A stretch of 56,640 nt of DNA, from NCBI GenBank assembly GCA_020402745.1, contig JADBYZ010000029.1, positions 1 to 56,640 of the forward strand. Direction: 5' to 3'. A program made the translations under genes and the position numbers. The notes below the pieces were generated by a model. It had not been told where the DNA came from, ran no database searches, and worked only from the letters and a program-made list of their open reading frames with translations. The first letter of the stretch is position 1; each line of letters starts with the position of its first letter. Source of the DNA: Phenylobacterium sp. (GTDB taxonomy: Bacteria; Pseudomonadota; Alphaproteobacteria; Caulobacterales; Caulobacteraceae). Positions 43,849 to 52,145 of this stretch are shown here, piece by piece.

Positions 43849-44421
43849 GTGGTCCTGATCAACCGCATCTACACCCGCACGGGCGACGCCGGGACCACCC
43901 GCCTGGCCACCGGGGCGGAGGTCTCCAAGGCCGACCTGCGCGTGGCCGCCTACGGCGACGTGGACGAGGCCAACGCCTGCCTGGGCCTGGTGCGCCTGCA
44001 CACCGCCGGTACGCCCCTCGATCCCCTGCTGGCCCGCCTGCAGAACGAGATGTTCGACCTCGGCGCCGACCTCGCCACCCCGCCGGGGCCGGCGGAGGAC
44101 CGGGCCCTGCGCATCCTCGATTCGCAGGTGGCGCGCCTGGAGCAGGAGATCGACGCCCTGAACGAAGGCCTGGGCGAGCTGACCTCCTTCGTCCTGCCGG
44201 GGGGAAGCCCCGCCGCCGCCTTCCTGCACCTGGCCCGCACCGTGGCGCGCCGGGCCGAGCGCAGCGCCGTCGCCCTGGCGTTCGCCGGCGAGCCGGTCAG
44301 CGGTCCGGCCCTGCGCTATCTGAACCGCCTGTCGGACCTGCTCTTCGTCGCCGCCCGCGTCGCCAACGACCAGGGCCGGGCCGACGTCCTCTGGCAGGCC
44401 GGAGCGACCCGGGAGGCCTAG
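43849..44421 (+). CDS. Cob(I)alamin adenosyltransferase, PduO type
   Basis: A 190-residue PduO-type ATP:corrinoid adenosyltransferase with YTRTGDAGTT (8-17), the ARTVARRAERSA arginine-glutamate motif, and the C-terminal LNRLSDLLFV. It makes adenosylcobalamin, needed by methylmalonyl- and ethylmalonyl-CoA mutases of the pathway to which Mcd belongs. GTG at 43849 is three bases after the preceding stop. Functionally it links to the B12-uptake operon at 2046-6858. Confidence 0.92.
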   Translation: MVLINRIYTRTGDAGTTRLATGAEVSKADLRVAAYGDVDEANACLGLVRLHTAGTPLDPLLARLQNEMFDLGADLATPPGPAEDRALRILDSQVARLEQEIDALNEGLGELTSFVLPGGSPAAAFLHLARTVARRAERSAVALAFAGEPVSGPALRYLNRLSDLLFVAARVANDQGRADVLWQAGATREA

Positions 44422-44422
44422 G

Positions 44423-44734
44423 TCAGGGCGCCGAGGTCAAGGGCGTCGAGGTCAAGGGCGCCTGGGTTGCGGCCGGAGGCGACTCGACCTTCCGGGCCTG
44501 GGCGTCGGCCTTGGCGGCGTCGTGGCTCTTGCGGTCGGTGATGGGCCTTCCGGTGATGTCCGAGATCAGGATCGGCTGGGCGCACGTGCGCTGGCGCCAA
44601 TCCCACCACTTCCCGGCGGCCTCGCACTCCTGGCCCGGGGTGACCCACACCACCTGGACGACCAGCAGGACCACGCAGGCCGCCAGGAAGACAGCCGCCG
44701 TGATGCGGAACACCCGCCGGATCAGTTTCGACAT
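44423..44734 (-). CDS. Small membrane-anchored protein of unknown function
   Basis: A 103-residue protein with one N-terminal transmembrane helix (about 11-31), two cysteines (GQECEAAG, RTCAQP) flanking a Trp-rich WWDWRQ, and a low-complexity tail ending APLTSTPLTSAP. The tail is encoded by an imperfect 15-bp DNA tandem repeat (44430-44460). GGGAG precedes the ATG. It is convergent with the adenosyltransferase gene, one base apart. No function can be given. Confidence 0.7.
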   Translation of the reverse strand: MSKLIRRVFRITAAVFLAACVVLLVVQVVWVTPGQECEAAGKWWDWRQRTCAQPILISDITGRPITDRKSHDAAKADAQARKVESPPAATQAPLTSTPLTSAP

Positions 44735-44859
44735 TCCGCTCTCCCGTCAGCCTTCCGGACGCCTGGCAAACCGCCCAAGGGCCGCTCCCGGACATCCAAG
44801 ATCACGCCCAAAGCTTGCAAACCGCGCCGGATTGGTTATGCCCCACCCGGTTCCATTTG

Positions 44860-44870
44860 TTGCAATGCAA
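44860..44870. promoter_or_regulatory. PhaR-like palindrome upstream of etfB
   Basis: TTGCAATGCAA is a perfect 11-bp palindrome of the form TGC-N3-GCA, lying 21 bases before the etfB start. PhaR-type repressors of polyhydroxybutyrate metabolism bind TGC-rich sites of this type. A longer version occurs upstream of hbd. Confidence 0.45.
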
Positions 44871-44891
44871 TTTTGAGGCGCAAGCGAAGCC

Positions 44892-45638
44892 ATGAAGGTC
44901 CTCGTGCCCGTAAAGCGGGTCATCGACTACAACGTCAAGGTGCGGGTCAAGGCCGATCAGACCGGGGTCGACCTGGCCAACGTCAAAATGGCCATGAACC
45001 CCTTCTGCGAGATCGCGGTCGAGGAGGCCGTTCGCCAGAAGGAGAAGGGCGCCGTCACCGAGGTGGTCGCCGTCTCCATCGGCCCGGCCCAGGCGCAGGA
45101 GACCCTGCGCACCGCCCTGGCCATGGGCGCGGACCGCGCCATCCTGATCCAGACCGACCAGGACCTCGAGCCCCTCGCCGTCGCCAAGGTGCTGGCGGCG
45201 GTGATCGCCGAGGAAGCCCCCGGCGCGGTCATCATGGGCAAGCAGGCCATCGATGGCGACAACAACGCCACCGGCCAGATGCTGTCGGCCCTTCTGGACT
45301 GGCCCCAGGCGGCCTTCGCCTCAGAGATCGTCCTGTCCGCCGACTCGGCCAAGGTGACCCGCGAGATCGACGGCGGGCTACAGACCGTCGATGTCGCCCT
45401 GCCGGCGGTGATCACCGCCGACCTTCGCCTTAATGAGCCGCGCTACGCCTCCCTGCCCAACATCATGAAGGCCAAGAAGAAGCCCCTCGACGTGAAGGAG
45501 CTTTCGGCCCTCGGTGTGGACACCGCACCCCGCCTCACGGTGGTGAAGGTGGCCGAGCCGCCCAAGCGCAGCGGCGGCGTCAAGGTCGAGAGCGCCGCCG
45601 ACATCGTTTCCAATCTCAAGACCAACGGGGTGATCTGA
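44892..45638 (+). CDS. etfB: Electron transfer flavoprotein beta subunit
   Basis: A 248-residue EtfB with the start [19 protein letters not shown], the AMP-binding region, and the conserved loop in [15 protein letters not shown]. With EtfA it passes electrons from acyl-CoA dehydrogenases, including Mcd and the enzyme at 188-1927, to ETF:ubiquinone oxidoreductase. Its stop overlaps the etfA start (TGATG). Confidence 0.96.
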   Translation: MKVLVPVKRVIDYNVKVRVKADQTGVDLANVKMAMNPFCEIAVEEAVRQKEKGAVTEVVAVSIGPAQAQETLRTALAMGADRAILIQTDQDLEPLAVAKVLAAVIAEEAPGAVIMGKQAIDGDNNATGQMLSALLDWPQAAFASEIVLSADSAKVTREIDGGLQTVDVALPAVITADLRLNEPRYASLPNIMKAKKKPLDVKELSALGVDTAPRLTVVKVAEPPKRSGGVKVESAADIVSNLKTNGVI

Positions 45639-46582
45639 TGGCTGTTCTGGTTTTCGCCGATCACGACAACGCGTCCCTCAAGGACAGCACGCACAAGACG
45701 GTCACCGCCGCCCTCGCCCTCTCCGGGGACGTCGACGTCCTCGTGGCCGGCAAGGGCGCCGGCGATGTGGCCAAGGCGGCCGCCGGCATCGCCGGGGTCC
45801 GCAAGGTCCTGCACGCCGAGAGCGACGCCCTGGGCCAGGGCCTGGCTGAGGCCATCGCCAGCCTCGTTACGCCGCTGATGGCGGGCTACGACGCCCTGCT
45901 GACCCCCGCCACCTCCCTGGGCAAGAGCTTCTCGCCCCGCGTGGCGGCCAAGCTCGACGTGGCCCAGATCACCGAGGTGGTCGAGGTCGTCGACGGGTCC
46001 ACCTTCGTGCGGCCGATCTATGCGGGCAACGCCCTGGAGACCGTGAAGTCCTCCGACGCCAAGAAGGTGATCACTGTCCGGGCGACGAACTTCAAGGCCG
46101 CCGGTGAAGGCGGTTCCGCCGCCATCGAGACCATCGAGGCCGGCCCCGGCCCGGGCAAGACCACCTTCGTCGACCAGCAGATCGTCAAGTCGGCCCGTCC
46201 CGAACTGGCCGCCGCCAAGATCGTCGTCTCCGGCGGCCGGGCCATGGGCTCCGCCGAGGAGTTCCAGCGGGTCATCGAACCCCTGGCCGACAAGCTGGGC
46301 GCGGCCGTCGGCGCCAGCCGGGCCGCCGTCGATGCGGGCTACGCCCCCAACGACTACCAGGTCGGTCAGACCGGCAAGGTCGTGGCCCCCGAGCTCTATG
46401 TCGCCATCGGCATCTCCGGCGCCATCCAGCACCTGGCCGGCATGAAGGACTCCAAGGTCATCGTGGCCATCAACAAGGATGGCGACGCCCCCATCTTCCA
46501 GGTCGCAGACCTGGGCCTGGTGGCCGACTACAAGTCCGCCGTACCGGAACTGATGGACGCCCTGGCCGCCGCCGGAAAGTAA
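45638..46582 (+). CDS. etfA: Electron transfer flavoprotein alpha subunit
   Basis: A 314-residue EtfA. The C-terminal FAD domain contains [49 protein letters not shown] and [10 protein letters not shown]. It carries the FAD of the EtfAB dimer. It is translationally coupled to etfB and followed by a strong intrinsic terminator. Confidence 0.96.
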   Translation: MAVLVFADHDNASLKDSTHKTVTAALALSGDVDVLVAGKGAGDVAKAAAGIAGVRKVLHAESDALGQGLAEAIASLVTPLMAGYDALLTPATSLGKSFSPRVAAKLDVAQITEVVEVVDGSTFVRPIYAGNALETVKSSDAKKVITVRATNFKAAGEGGSAAIETIEAGPGPGKTTFVDQQIVKSARPELAAAKIVVSGGRAMGSAEEFQRVIEPLADKLGAAVGASRAAVDAGYAPNDYQVGQTGKVVAPELYVAIGISGAIQHLAGMKDSKVIVAINKDGDAPIFQVADLGLVADYKSAVPELMDALAAAGK

Positions 46583-46611
46583 GCCGGCCGCAGGCTTCGA
46601 TCTCCAGAAGA

Positions 46612-46639
46612 GGGGGTGCGGTCGCCGCGCCCCCTTTTT
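46612..46639 (+). terminator. Intrinsic terminator of etfBA
   Basis: A 10-bp stem (GGGGGTGCGG with CCGCGCCCCC, one G-U pair), a TCG loop and TTTTT begin 30 bases after the etfA stop. hbd therefore has its own promoter. Confidence 0.9.
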
Positions 46640-46659
46640 CATGCCCGGGACCCCATTGC

Positions 46660-46697
46660 GCTGCGATGCAGCAAATCGCTTGGCGGCGCTGCAGCGC
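46660..46697. promoter_or_regulatory. PhaR-like palindromes upstream of hbd
   Basis: GCTGCGATGCAGC (46660-46672) is a perfect CTGC-N3-GCAG palindrome apart from the spacer. GCGCTGCAGCGC (46686-46697) is a perfect 12-bp palindrome. Both are TGC/GCA-rich, the type of site reported for PhaR, and lie 57-94 bases before hbd. Confidence 0.45.
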
Positions 46698-46753
46698 GGC
46701 ACTAGGGTGCGCCCCTTACGCGGCCGGAGAGCCGCCTTCGCGGGGTCACAAAC

Positions 46754-47632
46754 ATGGCGGGTATCAGGACGGTCGGCGTCATCGGCGCAGGTCAGATGGG
46801 GTCGGGCATCGCCCATGTGGTGGCGCTGGGCGGCTATGACGTCCTGCTGCATGACGTCAGCCCAGATCGCATCACCACCAGCCGCGAGCTGATCGGCCGC
46901 AACCTGACCCGCCAGGTCTCCCGCGAGATCATCACCCTGCAGGAAATGGAAGCCGCCCAGGCGCGCATCCACGCCTCTCCCGAACTCCAGGCCGTGGGCG
47001 GCGCGGACCTGGTCATCGAAGCGGCGACGGAGAGCGAGGAGGTCAAGAAGTCGATCTTCCGCGCCCTGGCGCCCCACCTCGGCCCCGACACCCTCCTGGC
47101 CTCCAACACCTCGTCCATCTCCATCACCCGGCTGGCGGCGGCGACCGACCGGCCCGAGCGGTTCATCGGCCTGCACTTCATGAACCCCGTGCCGCTGATG
47201 AAGCTGGTGGAGATCATTCGCGGCATCGCCACCGACGCGCCGACCTACGAGACCGCTGTCAGCTTCGCCAAGTCCCTGGGCAAGACCACCGCCAACGCCG
47301 AGGACTTCCCGGCCTTCATCGTCAACCGCGTCCTGGTGCCGATGATCAATGAGGCCATCTACACGCTCTACGAGGGCGTCGGCACGGTGGAGGCCATCGA
47401 CACCGCCATGAAGCTGGGCGCCAACCATCCGATGGGACCGCTGGAACTGGGCGACTTCATCGGCCTCGACACTGTCCTGTCGATCATGAACGTCCTCTAC
47501 GAGGGCCTTGCGGACTCCAAGTACCGGCCCTGTCCCCTCCTGACCAAGTACGTCGAGGCCGGTTGGCTGGGGCGCAAGGCCGGGCGCGGCTTCTACGACT
47601 ATCGCGGCGAGGCGCCTGTCCCGACCCGCTGA
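46754..47632 (+). CDS. hbd: 3-hydroxybutyryl-CoA dehydrogenase
   Basis: A 292-residue 3-hydroxyacyl-CoA dehydrogenase. The NAD site is GVIGAGQMGSGIAHV (6-20), and there is ENASE-like IEAATES, SNTSSISI, the catalytic His in GLHFMNPVPLMKLVE, and the C-terminal GANHPMGPLELGDFIGLD. It interconverts 3-hydroxybutyryl-CoA and acetoacetyl-CoA in butyrate, beta-oxidation or ethylmalonyl-CoA metabolism. Its upstream PhaR-like sites tie it to storage-polymer control. Confidence 0.94.
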   Translation: MAGIRTVGVIGAGQMGSGIAHVVALGGYDVLLHDVSPDRITTSRELIGRNLTRQVSREIITLQEMEAAQARIHASPELQAVGGADLVIEAATESEEVKKSIFRALAPHLGPDTLLASNTSSISITRLAAATDRPERFIGLHFMNPVPLMKLVEIIRGIATDAPTYETAVSFAKSLGKTTANAEDFPAFIVNRVLVPMINEAIYTLYEGVGTVEAIDTAMKLGANHPMGPLELGDFIGLDTVLSIMNVLYEGLADSKYRPCPLLTKYVEAGWLGRKAGRGFYDYRGEAPVPTR

Positions 47633-47715
47633 CCCGCAGCGCCTGAGGGGATAAGCCCAGAGCGATCCGGGCGAACCCCCTGACAGGGCGTGATTTTCCC
47701 GTTCGACACCCCGTC

Positions 47716-47723
47716 ATGGTTAA
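47716..47723 (-). promoter_or_regulatory. CtrA half-site upstream of tipF
   Basis: The minus strand reads TTAACCAT, the 8-base CtrA half-site known from Caulobacter, 37 bases before the tipF start. A full TTAA-N7-TTAA box is not visible. Control of tipF by the cell-cycle regulator would make sense, but eight bases is weak evidence. Confidence 0.3.
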
Positions 47724-47759
47724 CGGATACTCCGGAGTGATTCGGGGACGGGCGGGACC

Positions 47760-49019
47760 ATGAGACGCCTCATTCTGCCGCTGTTGACCGCGAGCTATTT
47801 CAGCTTGTCGCTGATCTTTGCGGTCCTGATCTGGCGTAACGGCGGCGGCTGGGGCGCCGGCGTGGCCGGGCTCGCCGGCGCCCTTGGCCTCTGCTTCACC
47901 TTCCACGGGCTGATCACCGGCGTTCTGGGCCAGTCCTCACTCCGCAAGGAGATCGAGACCCTCCGCCACGCTCACCGCCTTCTGGTCGGCCAGATTGAAC
48001 AGATCGACGCCCGGGTCGCCGAAGTCCTTGAGACCGTCGCCCTCGACGCCCAGCGCCGTTCGCAGGAGCTCAGCACCGAGGTCCAGCTTCTGGAAGACCT
48101 CGTCACGCGCATGAGCGAGCGCCTTGATGAGCGTCTGGATTCCGGTCCGGGCGGGCGTCCGGGTGAGGGTGTCAGACCCGGCTGGCGGGAGCGCCTGCAG
48201 ACCGTGCGGGAAGCCCTGGTCTCCGGTCGGGTCGATCTCTACCTCCAGCCTGTGGTCAGCCTGCCGCAGCGGCGGACGGTCTTTTATGAAAGCTACACCC
48301 GCCTGAGGGACGAGACCGGGCGCGTCCTCATGCCGGCCGAGTTTCTGACTGTGGCCGAGCCGGAGGGCCTGGTGGCGGCGGTGGACAACCTCCTGCTCTT
48401 CCGCTGCGTCCAGATCGTCCGCCGTCTGGCCCAGACCGACAAGCAGGTCGGCATCTTCTGCAACATCTCGATCAGCTCTCTGTCTGACGAGGGCTTCTTT
48501 CCGCAGTTCCTGGAGCTGATGGCCGAGAACCGAGACCTCGCAGGTGCGGTCATCTTCGAGATCGGCCAGTCCGCCTATGACAACCGAACCGCCACCGCCG
48601 TGCGCAACATGACCCGGCTGGCTGAACTGGGTTTCCGCTTCAGCCTCGACAAGGTCCGTCGCCTGGATGTGGATTTCCAGGAGCTTGCCCGAAGCGACAT
48701 CCGCTTCCTGAAGATCGGCGCCCAGTCGCTGCAGGACGAGATCATCGAGAGCGGCGAGGGGCCGGTCTTCCGCGCCCTGCCCGACCTGGCCGCCGAGGAC
48801 TTCACCTCACTGGCCCGGCGCTATGGCGTGGACATCATCGCCGAGAAGATCGAGGACGAGCGCCAGACAGCCGATGTGCTGGAGCTCGATGTCGCCTTCG
48901 GCCAGGGGCACCTCTTCGGCGAGCCCCGGGCCATCCGCGGGGCGATCCTGGCCGAGACCGATCCGCCTGCCGACTACCTCCAGGCGCCCTTGCGCCGGCG
49001 CGCCCGCGAGCGGGCCTGA
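47760..49019 (+). CDS. tipF: TipF-like degenerate EAL-domain protein, flagellum assembly regulator
   Basis: A 419-residue membrane protein with two N-terminal helices (about 4-25 and 33-57), a coiled coil (about 60-125) and an EAL domain (about 145-400). Catalytic motifs are eroded: EAL is ESY, the DDFGTG segment is DKVRRL, and DxLKID is RFLKIG. IAEKIE and FGQGHLFGEP remain. This suits a c-di-GMP receptor rather than an esterase, as described for Caulobacter TipF, which is recruited to the pole to place the flagellum. Gene context (HAD-MaoC-ribF-ileS) agrees with my recollection of Caulobacter. Translation starts at ATG 47760 after GGGCGGG. Confidence 0.85.
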   Translation: MRRLILPLLTASYFSLSLIFAVLIWRNGGGWGAGVAGLAGALGLCFTFHGLITGVLGQSSLRKEIETLRHAHRLLVGQIEQIDARVAEVLETVALDAQRRSQELSTEVQLLEDLVTRMSERLDERLDSGPGGRPGEGVRPGWRERLQTVREALVSGRVDLYLQPVVSLPQRRTVFYESYTRLRDETGRVLMPAEFLTVAEPEGLVAAVDNLLLFRCVQIVRRLAQTDKQVGIFCNISISSLSDEGFFPQFLELMAENRDLAGAVIFEIGQSAYDNRTATAVRNMTRLAELGFRFSLDKVRRLDVDFQELARSDIRFLKIGAQSLQDEIIESGEGPVFRALPDLAAEDFTSLARRYGVDIIAEKIEDERQTADVLELDVAFGQGHLFGEPRAIRGAILAETDPPADYLQAPLRRRARERA

Positions 49020-49043
49020 GAGCGAGCCTGAGAGGGGGCCTGA
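49008..49043 (+). repeat. 12-bp tandem repeat over the tipF stop codon
   Basis: Three units of GAGCGGGCCTGA-type sequence (49008-49019, 49020-49031, 49032-49043) follow each other, differing by one or two bases. The tipF stop TGA is the end of the first unit, so the stop codon is repeated in frame three times. Confidence 0.8.
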
Positions 49044-49093
49044 GAGTCCTGGCCGGTTGACCGGCGGCGGCGAGGCGGCTACCGCCCCGGGTC

Positions 49094-49990
49094 ATGAGCC
49101 TTCCCGAGCCGATCCAGGGCCTGGACGAGATCGCCGACCGCTACGACGTGGTCCTGTCGGACGTCTGGGGCGTCATCCACAACGGCCGGGAGAGCTTCGC
49201 CCCCGCCTGCCGGGCCCTGGCCGCCTTCGCCGAGAGCCGCGGGCCGGTCATCCTGATCTCCAACGCCCCGCGCCCGGCCGCCGACGTGGTTCCCCAGCTG
49301 GACGCCCTCAGCGTACCCCGGGCCGCCTGGAGCACCATGATCACCTCAGGCGACGCCACGCGGACCCTGCTGGCCGAGCGGGCGCCCGGCCCGGTCTGGG
49401 CCATCGGCCCAGAGCGCGACGCCCCCCTCTACGCCGGTCTCGACCTGGAGCTGTCCGGCCCCGAGACCGCCGCCCTGATCTGCGTCACCGGCCCCTACGA
49501 CGACGAGACCGAGACGGCGGAGGACTATCGCGAGCGCTTCGAGGCCATCCTGCCGCGCCGCCTGCCCCTGCTCTGCGCCAACCCCGACATCGTGGTGCAG
49601 AGGGGCGACCGGCTGATCCCCTGCGCCGGCGCCCTGGCCCGGCTCTACGCCGACCTGGGCGGTGAGGTGCGCATGGCCGGCAAGCCCCACGCCCCCATCT
49701 ACGACCTCTGCATCGCCGAGGCCGAGGCCCGGCTCGGCCGGCCGGTGGACCGGCGGCGGATCCTCTGCATCGGCGACGGCATTCCCACCGACATCCTCGG
49801 CGCCAACGCCCAGGACCTCGACGTCCTCTTCGTGGCCGGCGGCATCCACAGCGCTGAGCTCCTGGGGCCGCAGGGCCTGGACATGGACGCCGCCCGCGAC
49901 CTCCTGGCCCAGGCCGGAGGCGGCGCGCGCTGGGCCAGCGCCGGCCTGGACTGGCGTAGCCCCTTTCGCGCCGGCGGCGACGCCCGCTAG
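49094..49990 (+). CDS. HAD-superfamily hydrolase, subfamily IIA-like
   Basis: A 298-residue HAD phosphatase with motif I SDVWGVIHNG (22-31), motif II ISNAPRP, the motif III lysine in AGKPHAPIY and motif IV GDGIPTDILGA. The fold is that of the NagD-like class IIA, and it fits the TIGR01459 family frequent in alphaproteobacteria next to ribF. Substrate is unknown. Confidence 0.87.
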   Translation: MSLPEPIQGLDEIADRYDVVLSDVWGVIHNGRESFAPACRALAAFAESRGPVILISNAPRPAADVVPQLDALSVPRAAWSTMITSGDATRTLLAERAPGPVWAIGPERDAPLYAGLDLELSGPETAALICVTGPYDDETETAEDYRERFEAILPRRLPLLCANPDIVVQRGDRLIPCAGALARLYADLGGEVRMAGKPHAPIYDLCIAEAEARLGRPVDRRRILCIGDGIPTDILGANAQDLDVLFVAGGIHSAELLGPQGLDMDAARDLLAQAGGGARWASAGLDWRSPFRAGGDAR

Positions 49991-50015
49991 TTTGTCCGAG
50001 CCAGGGGAGAGCCAC

Positions 50016-50444
50016 ATGCCGGGACGCGTCTTCGAGGACCTTTCCGTCGGCGACAGCGCCGGCATGACCCGCATCGTCACCGCCGCGGTGATCGAGGCCT
50101 TCGCCGACGTCTCCACCGACTCCAACCCCGTTCACCTGGACGCGGCCTATGCCGAGGGCACGATCTTCAAGGGCCGCATCGCCCACGGCATGCTGTCGGG
50201 CGCCTACATTTCGGCGGTGATCGGCATGCAGCTGCCGGGACCGGGAACCATCTACCTGTCCCAGGCCCTGCGCTTCCGGCGGCCGGTCCGCCTTGGCGAC
50301 GCCGTGGATGTCCGGGTCACGGTGGAGGCCCTGGATCCCAAGCGGGGCGAGGTGACCCTCTCCACGGTCTGCGAGGTGGGCGGCAAGCGGGTGGTCGAGG
50401 GCGAGGCCGTGGTCCTGGCCCCCCGGCGCGAGGCGGCGGGCTGA
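50016..50444 (+). CDS. MaoC-family (R)-specific enoyl-CoA hydratase-like protein
   Basis: A 142-residue single hotdog domain with the hydratase-2 motif: Asp and His in DSNPVHLDAAYAEG, then IAHGML. This is the PhaJ/MaoC signature for hydration of enoyl-CoA to (R)-3-hydroxyacyl-CoA, a route to polyhydroxyalkanoate. GGGGAG lies before the ATG at 50016. It is two bases ahead of ribF. Confidence 0.88.
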   Translation: MPGRVFEDLSVGDSAGMTRIVTAAVIEAFADVSTDSNPVHLDAAYAEGTIFKGRIAHGMLSGAYISAVIGMQLPGPGTIYLSQALRFRRPVRLGDAVDVRVTVEALDPKRGEVTLSTVCEVGGKRVVEGEAVVLAPRREAAG

Positions 50445-50446
50445 CC

Positions 50447-51397
50447 ATGCGCATCGTCCGGGAATGGCGGGGACTGTCGCAGGACGACCGGGGCGCCAGC
50501 ATCGCCCTGGGCAATTTCGACGGCGTCCATCGCGGGCACCAGGCGGTGATCGGCCTGGCCGCCGCCGCCGCCCGGGACCAGGGCCTTCCCCTCGGCGTGG
50601 TGAGCTTTGAGCCCCACCCCCGGCGGATCTTCCAGCCCGACGCCCCGGCCTTCCGCCTCATGAAGCCCGAACAGCTGGCCCGGGCCCTCGACGCCCTGGG
50701 CGTGGACCTGCTCTACCTCCTGCCCTTCGACGAGGTCATGCGCGAGCTGTCCGACGAGGCCTTCGCCGAGCAGGTCCTGCACCAGGGCCTGGGCGTCCGC
50801 CACGTGGCGGTCGGCTTCGACATCTCCTTCGGCAAGGGCCGCTCGGGAAGTCCGGCGACCATGCAGGCCTATGGCGGCGCCCTGGGCTTCGGCGTCTCGG
50901 TGGCCGAGGCGGTCGGAGAGGGGGGCGGCGACGGCGAGAGCGAGGGCAAGTTCTCCTCCACAGAGGTGCGCAACGCCCTGCGCGAGGGCCGCCCGGAGCT
51001 GGCCGCCGGCATCCTCGGCCGGCCCTTCGCCATCGAGGGCGAGGTGCGCCACGGCCGCCAGCTGGGCCGGACCCTCGGCTATCCCACCGCCAACGTCGAG
51101 CTGGACGACTATGTCGCCCCCCGCTTCGGCGTCTACGCCACCCGCACCCGCCTGTCCGACGGCCGCACCCTGGCCGGCGTGGCCAATATCGGCGTCAACC
51201 CCACCGTCGCCGGCGAGATCGCCCCCCGCCTGGAAGTCTGGCTCTTCGACTTCGACGAGGACCTCTATGGCCAGGTGATCGAGACCGACCTCATCGCCTT
51301 CCTCCGCCCCGAGGCCAAGTTCGCCTCCCTCGAGGACATGACCGCCCAGATCGACGACGACGCCTCCATGGCGCGGATGATCCTGTCGGCGGGGTAG
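50447..51397 (+). CDS. ribF: Bifunctional riboflavin kinase/FAD synthetase
   Basis: A 316-residue RibF. The N-terminal nucleotidyltransferase domain has GNFDGVHRGHQAVI (24-37) and the SSTEVRNALREG segment near 167. The C-terminal flavokinase domain has GRTLGYPTANVELD and GVANIGVNPTV. It makes FMN and then FAD, the cofactor of the many flavoproteins in this window. It lies two bases after the MaoC gene. Confidence 0.95.
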   Translation: MRIVREWRGLSQDDRGASIALGNFDGVHRGHQAVIGLAAAAARDQGLPLGVVSFEPHPRRIFQPDAPAFRLMKPEQLARALDALGVDLLYLLPFDEVMRELSDEAFAEQVLHQGLGVRHVAVGFDISFGKGRSGSPATMQAYGGALGFGVSVAEAVGEGGGDGESEGKFSSTEVRNALREGRPELAAGILGRPFAIEGEVRHGRQLGRTLGYPTANVELDDYVAPRFGVYATRTRLSDGRTLAGVANIGVNPTVAGEIAPRLEVWLFDFDEDLYGQVIETDLIAFLRPEAKFASLEDMTAQIDDDASMARMILSAG

Positions 51398-51409
51398 GCC
51401 GGCCAGGGC

Positions 51410-51721
51410 TCAGACCAGCTGGATTTCCACCCGTTTGCCGCAGGCCTTTGCGTAGCGCCGGATCGTCTCGAAGGTCGGCGAGTGCCGGGGGTCCCGCAGC
51501 GAGCTTTCCAGGCGCGAAACGGCGCTCTTCGAGGTTCCCATCCGGACGGCGACTTCCTCCTGCGTCAGGCCCGCCGCCTTGCGCGCCTCGAGCAGCGCCC
51601 GCAGCGCGGCGTACTCATCGGCGCCGGCTTCCCAGGCCTCTCTGAAGCCAGGCCTCTGCATCGCCCTTTCGAGGGCGGTCTTCCCGTCGTGACGGACAGG
51701 CTTGAAACCGGGGTCGCTCAT
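51410..51721 (-). CDS. HigA-type antitoxin (XRE-family HTH)
   Basis: A 103-residue protein with a C-terminal Cro/CI-type HTH (about 48-98: GLTQEEVAVRMGTSKSAVSR) and an N-terminal helical stretch. The upstream gene encodes a RelE/HigB-like toxin and overlaps by four bases (ATGA). This toxin-first order is characteristic of higBA. The antitoxin should neutralise the toxin and repress the operon. Confidence 0.85.
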   Translation of the reverse strand: MSDPGFKPVRHDGKTALERAMQRPGFREAWEAGADEYAALRALLEARKAAGLTQEEVAVRMGTSKSAVSRLESSLRDPRHSPTFETIRRYAKACGKRVEIQLV

Positions 51722-52038
51722 GACTTCACTTCCTTCAAACGCCTGCGAGCCAGCTTGAGGTCCTTGTCGGGCGTCGCCTGGCTCTTCTTCACAAGGCTGT
51801 GGAGGATCACCAGCTCGCGGCCGACCTGCGTACAGTAAAACGCACGGCCGATCCCCTCCGGTCCCTTGCACCGCAGCTCGAACAGTCCACCGCTCATCGC
51901 ACGCGAGTGAGGCATCCGCAGATCGAGGCCATCTTCTTCCAGCCACTCCACGAGGCGCAGGAAGTCGGCATAGATGCCGACCGGCCATTCCTCGATCTCC
52001 CGCCTCACACGGTCGTTGTAGTAGAGAACCGTCCACAC
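51718..52038 (-). CDS. HigB/RelE-like toxin (phage Gp49-like)
   Basis: A 106-residue basic protein of the RelE/HigB superfamily (DUF891/Gp49-like). It has RAMSGGLFELRCKG, GIGRAFYCTQVG, ILHSLVKKSQATPDKD and the terminal ARRRLKEVK. Members cleave mRNA in the ribosome. It starts with GTG and has only a weak ribosome-binding site. An operator-like inverted repeat lies just upstream (52046-52067). Confidence 0.85.
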   Translation of the reverse strand: MWTVLYYNDRVRREIEEWPVGIYADFLRLVEWLEEDGLDLRMPHSRAMSGGLFELRCKGPEGIGRAFYCTQVGRELVILHSLVKKSQATPDKDLKLARRRLKEVKS

Positions 52039-52045
52039 GCCGTGA

Positions 52046-52067
52046 AGGTTATCATTCTTGGTAACCT
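52046..52067 (-). promoter_or_regulatory. Inverted-repeat operator of the HigBA-like pair
   Basis: AGGTTA (52046-52051) and TAACCT (52062-52067) are perfect inverted arms with a 10-base AT-rich spacer, 8 bases from the toxin start. This is the usual place for antitoxin-mediated autorepression. Confidence 0.5.
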
Positions 52068-52109
52068 CTGTCGATGGGGTGAGGGGCGGGGCGTCGCGAT
52101 CTGGCCGGC

Positions 52110-52145
52110 TTGCTTCCCGGACGTCGCGGACGTAATTACATTCGT
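52110..52145 (+). promoter_or_regulatory. Putative leaderless promoter of the AbrB-Doc pair
   Basis: TTGCTT (52110-52115), a 17-base spacer and TAATTA (52133-52138) end seven bases before the ATG at 52146. The palindrome GTAATTAC (52132-52139) overlies the -10, and GGACGT is repeated just upstream. Both are candidate sites for the AbrB-like antitoxin. The -10 is far from consensus. Confidence 0.35.

Noticed and set aside
47760-49019. Active c-di-GMP phosphodiesterase
   Set aside because: The EAL, DDFGTG and DxLKID motifs have lost their metal-binding acidic residues, so a receptor role is more likely.
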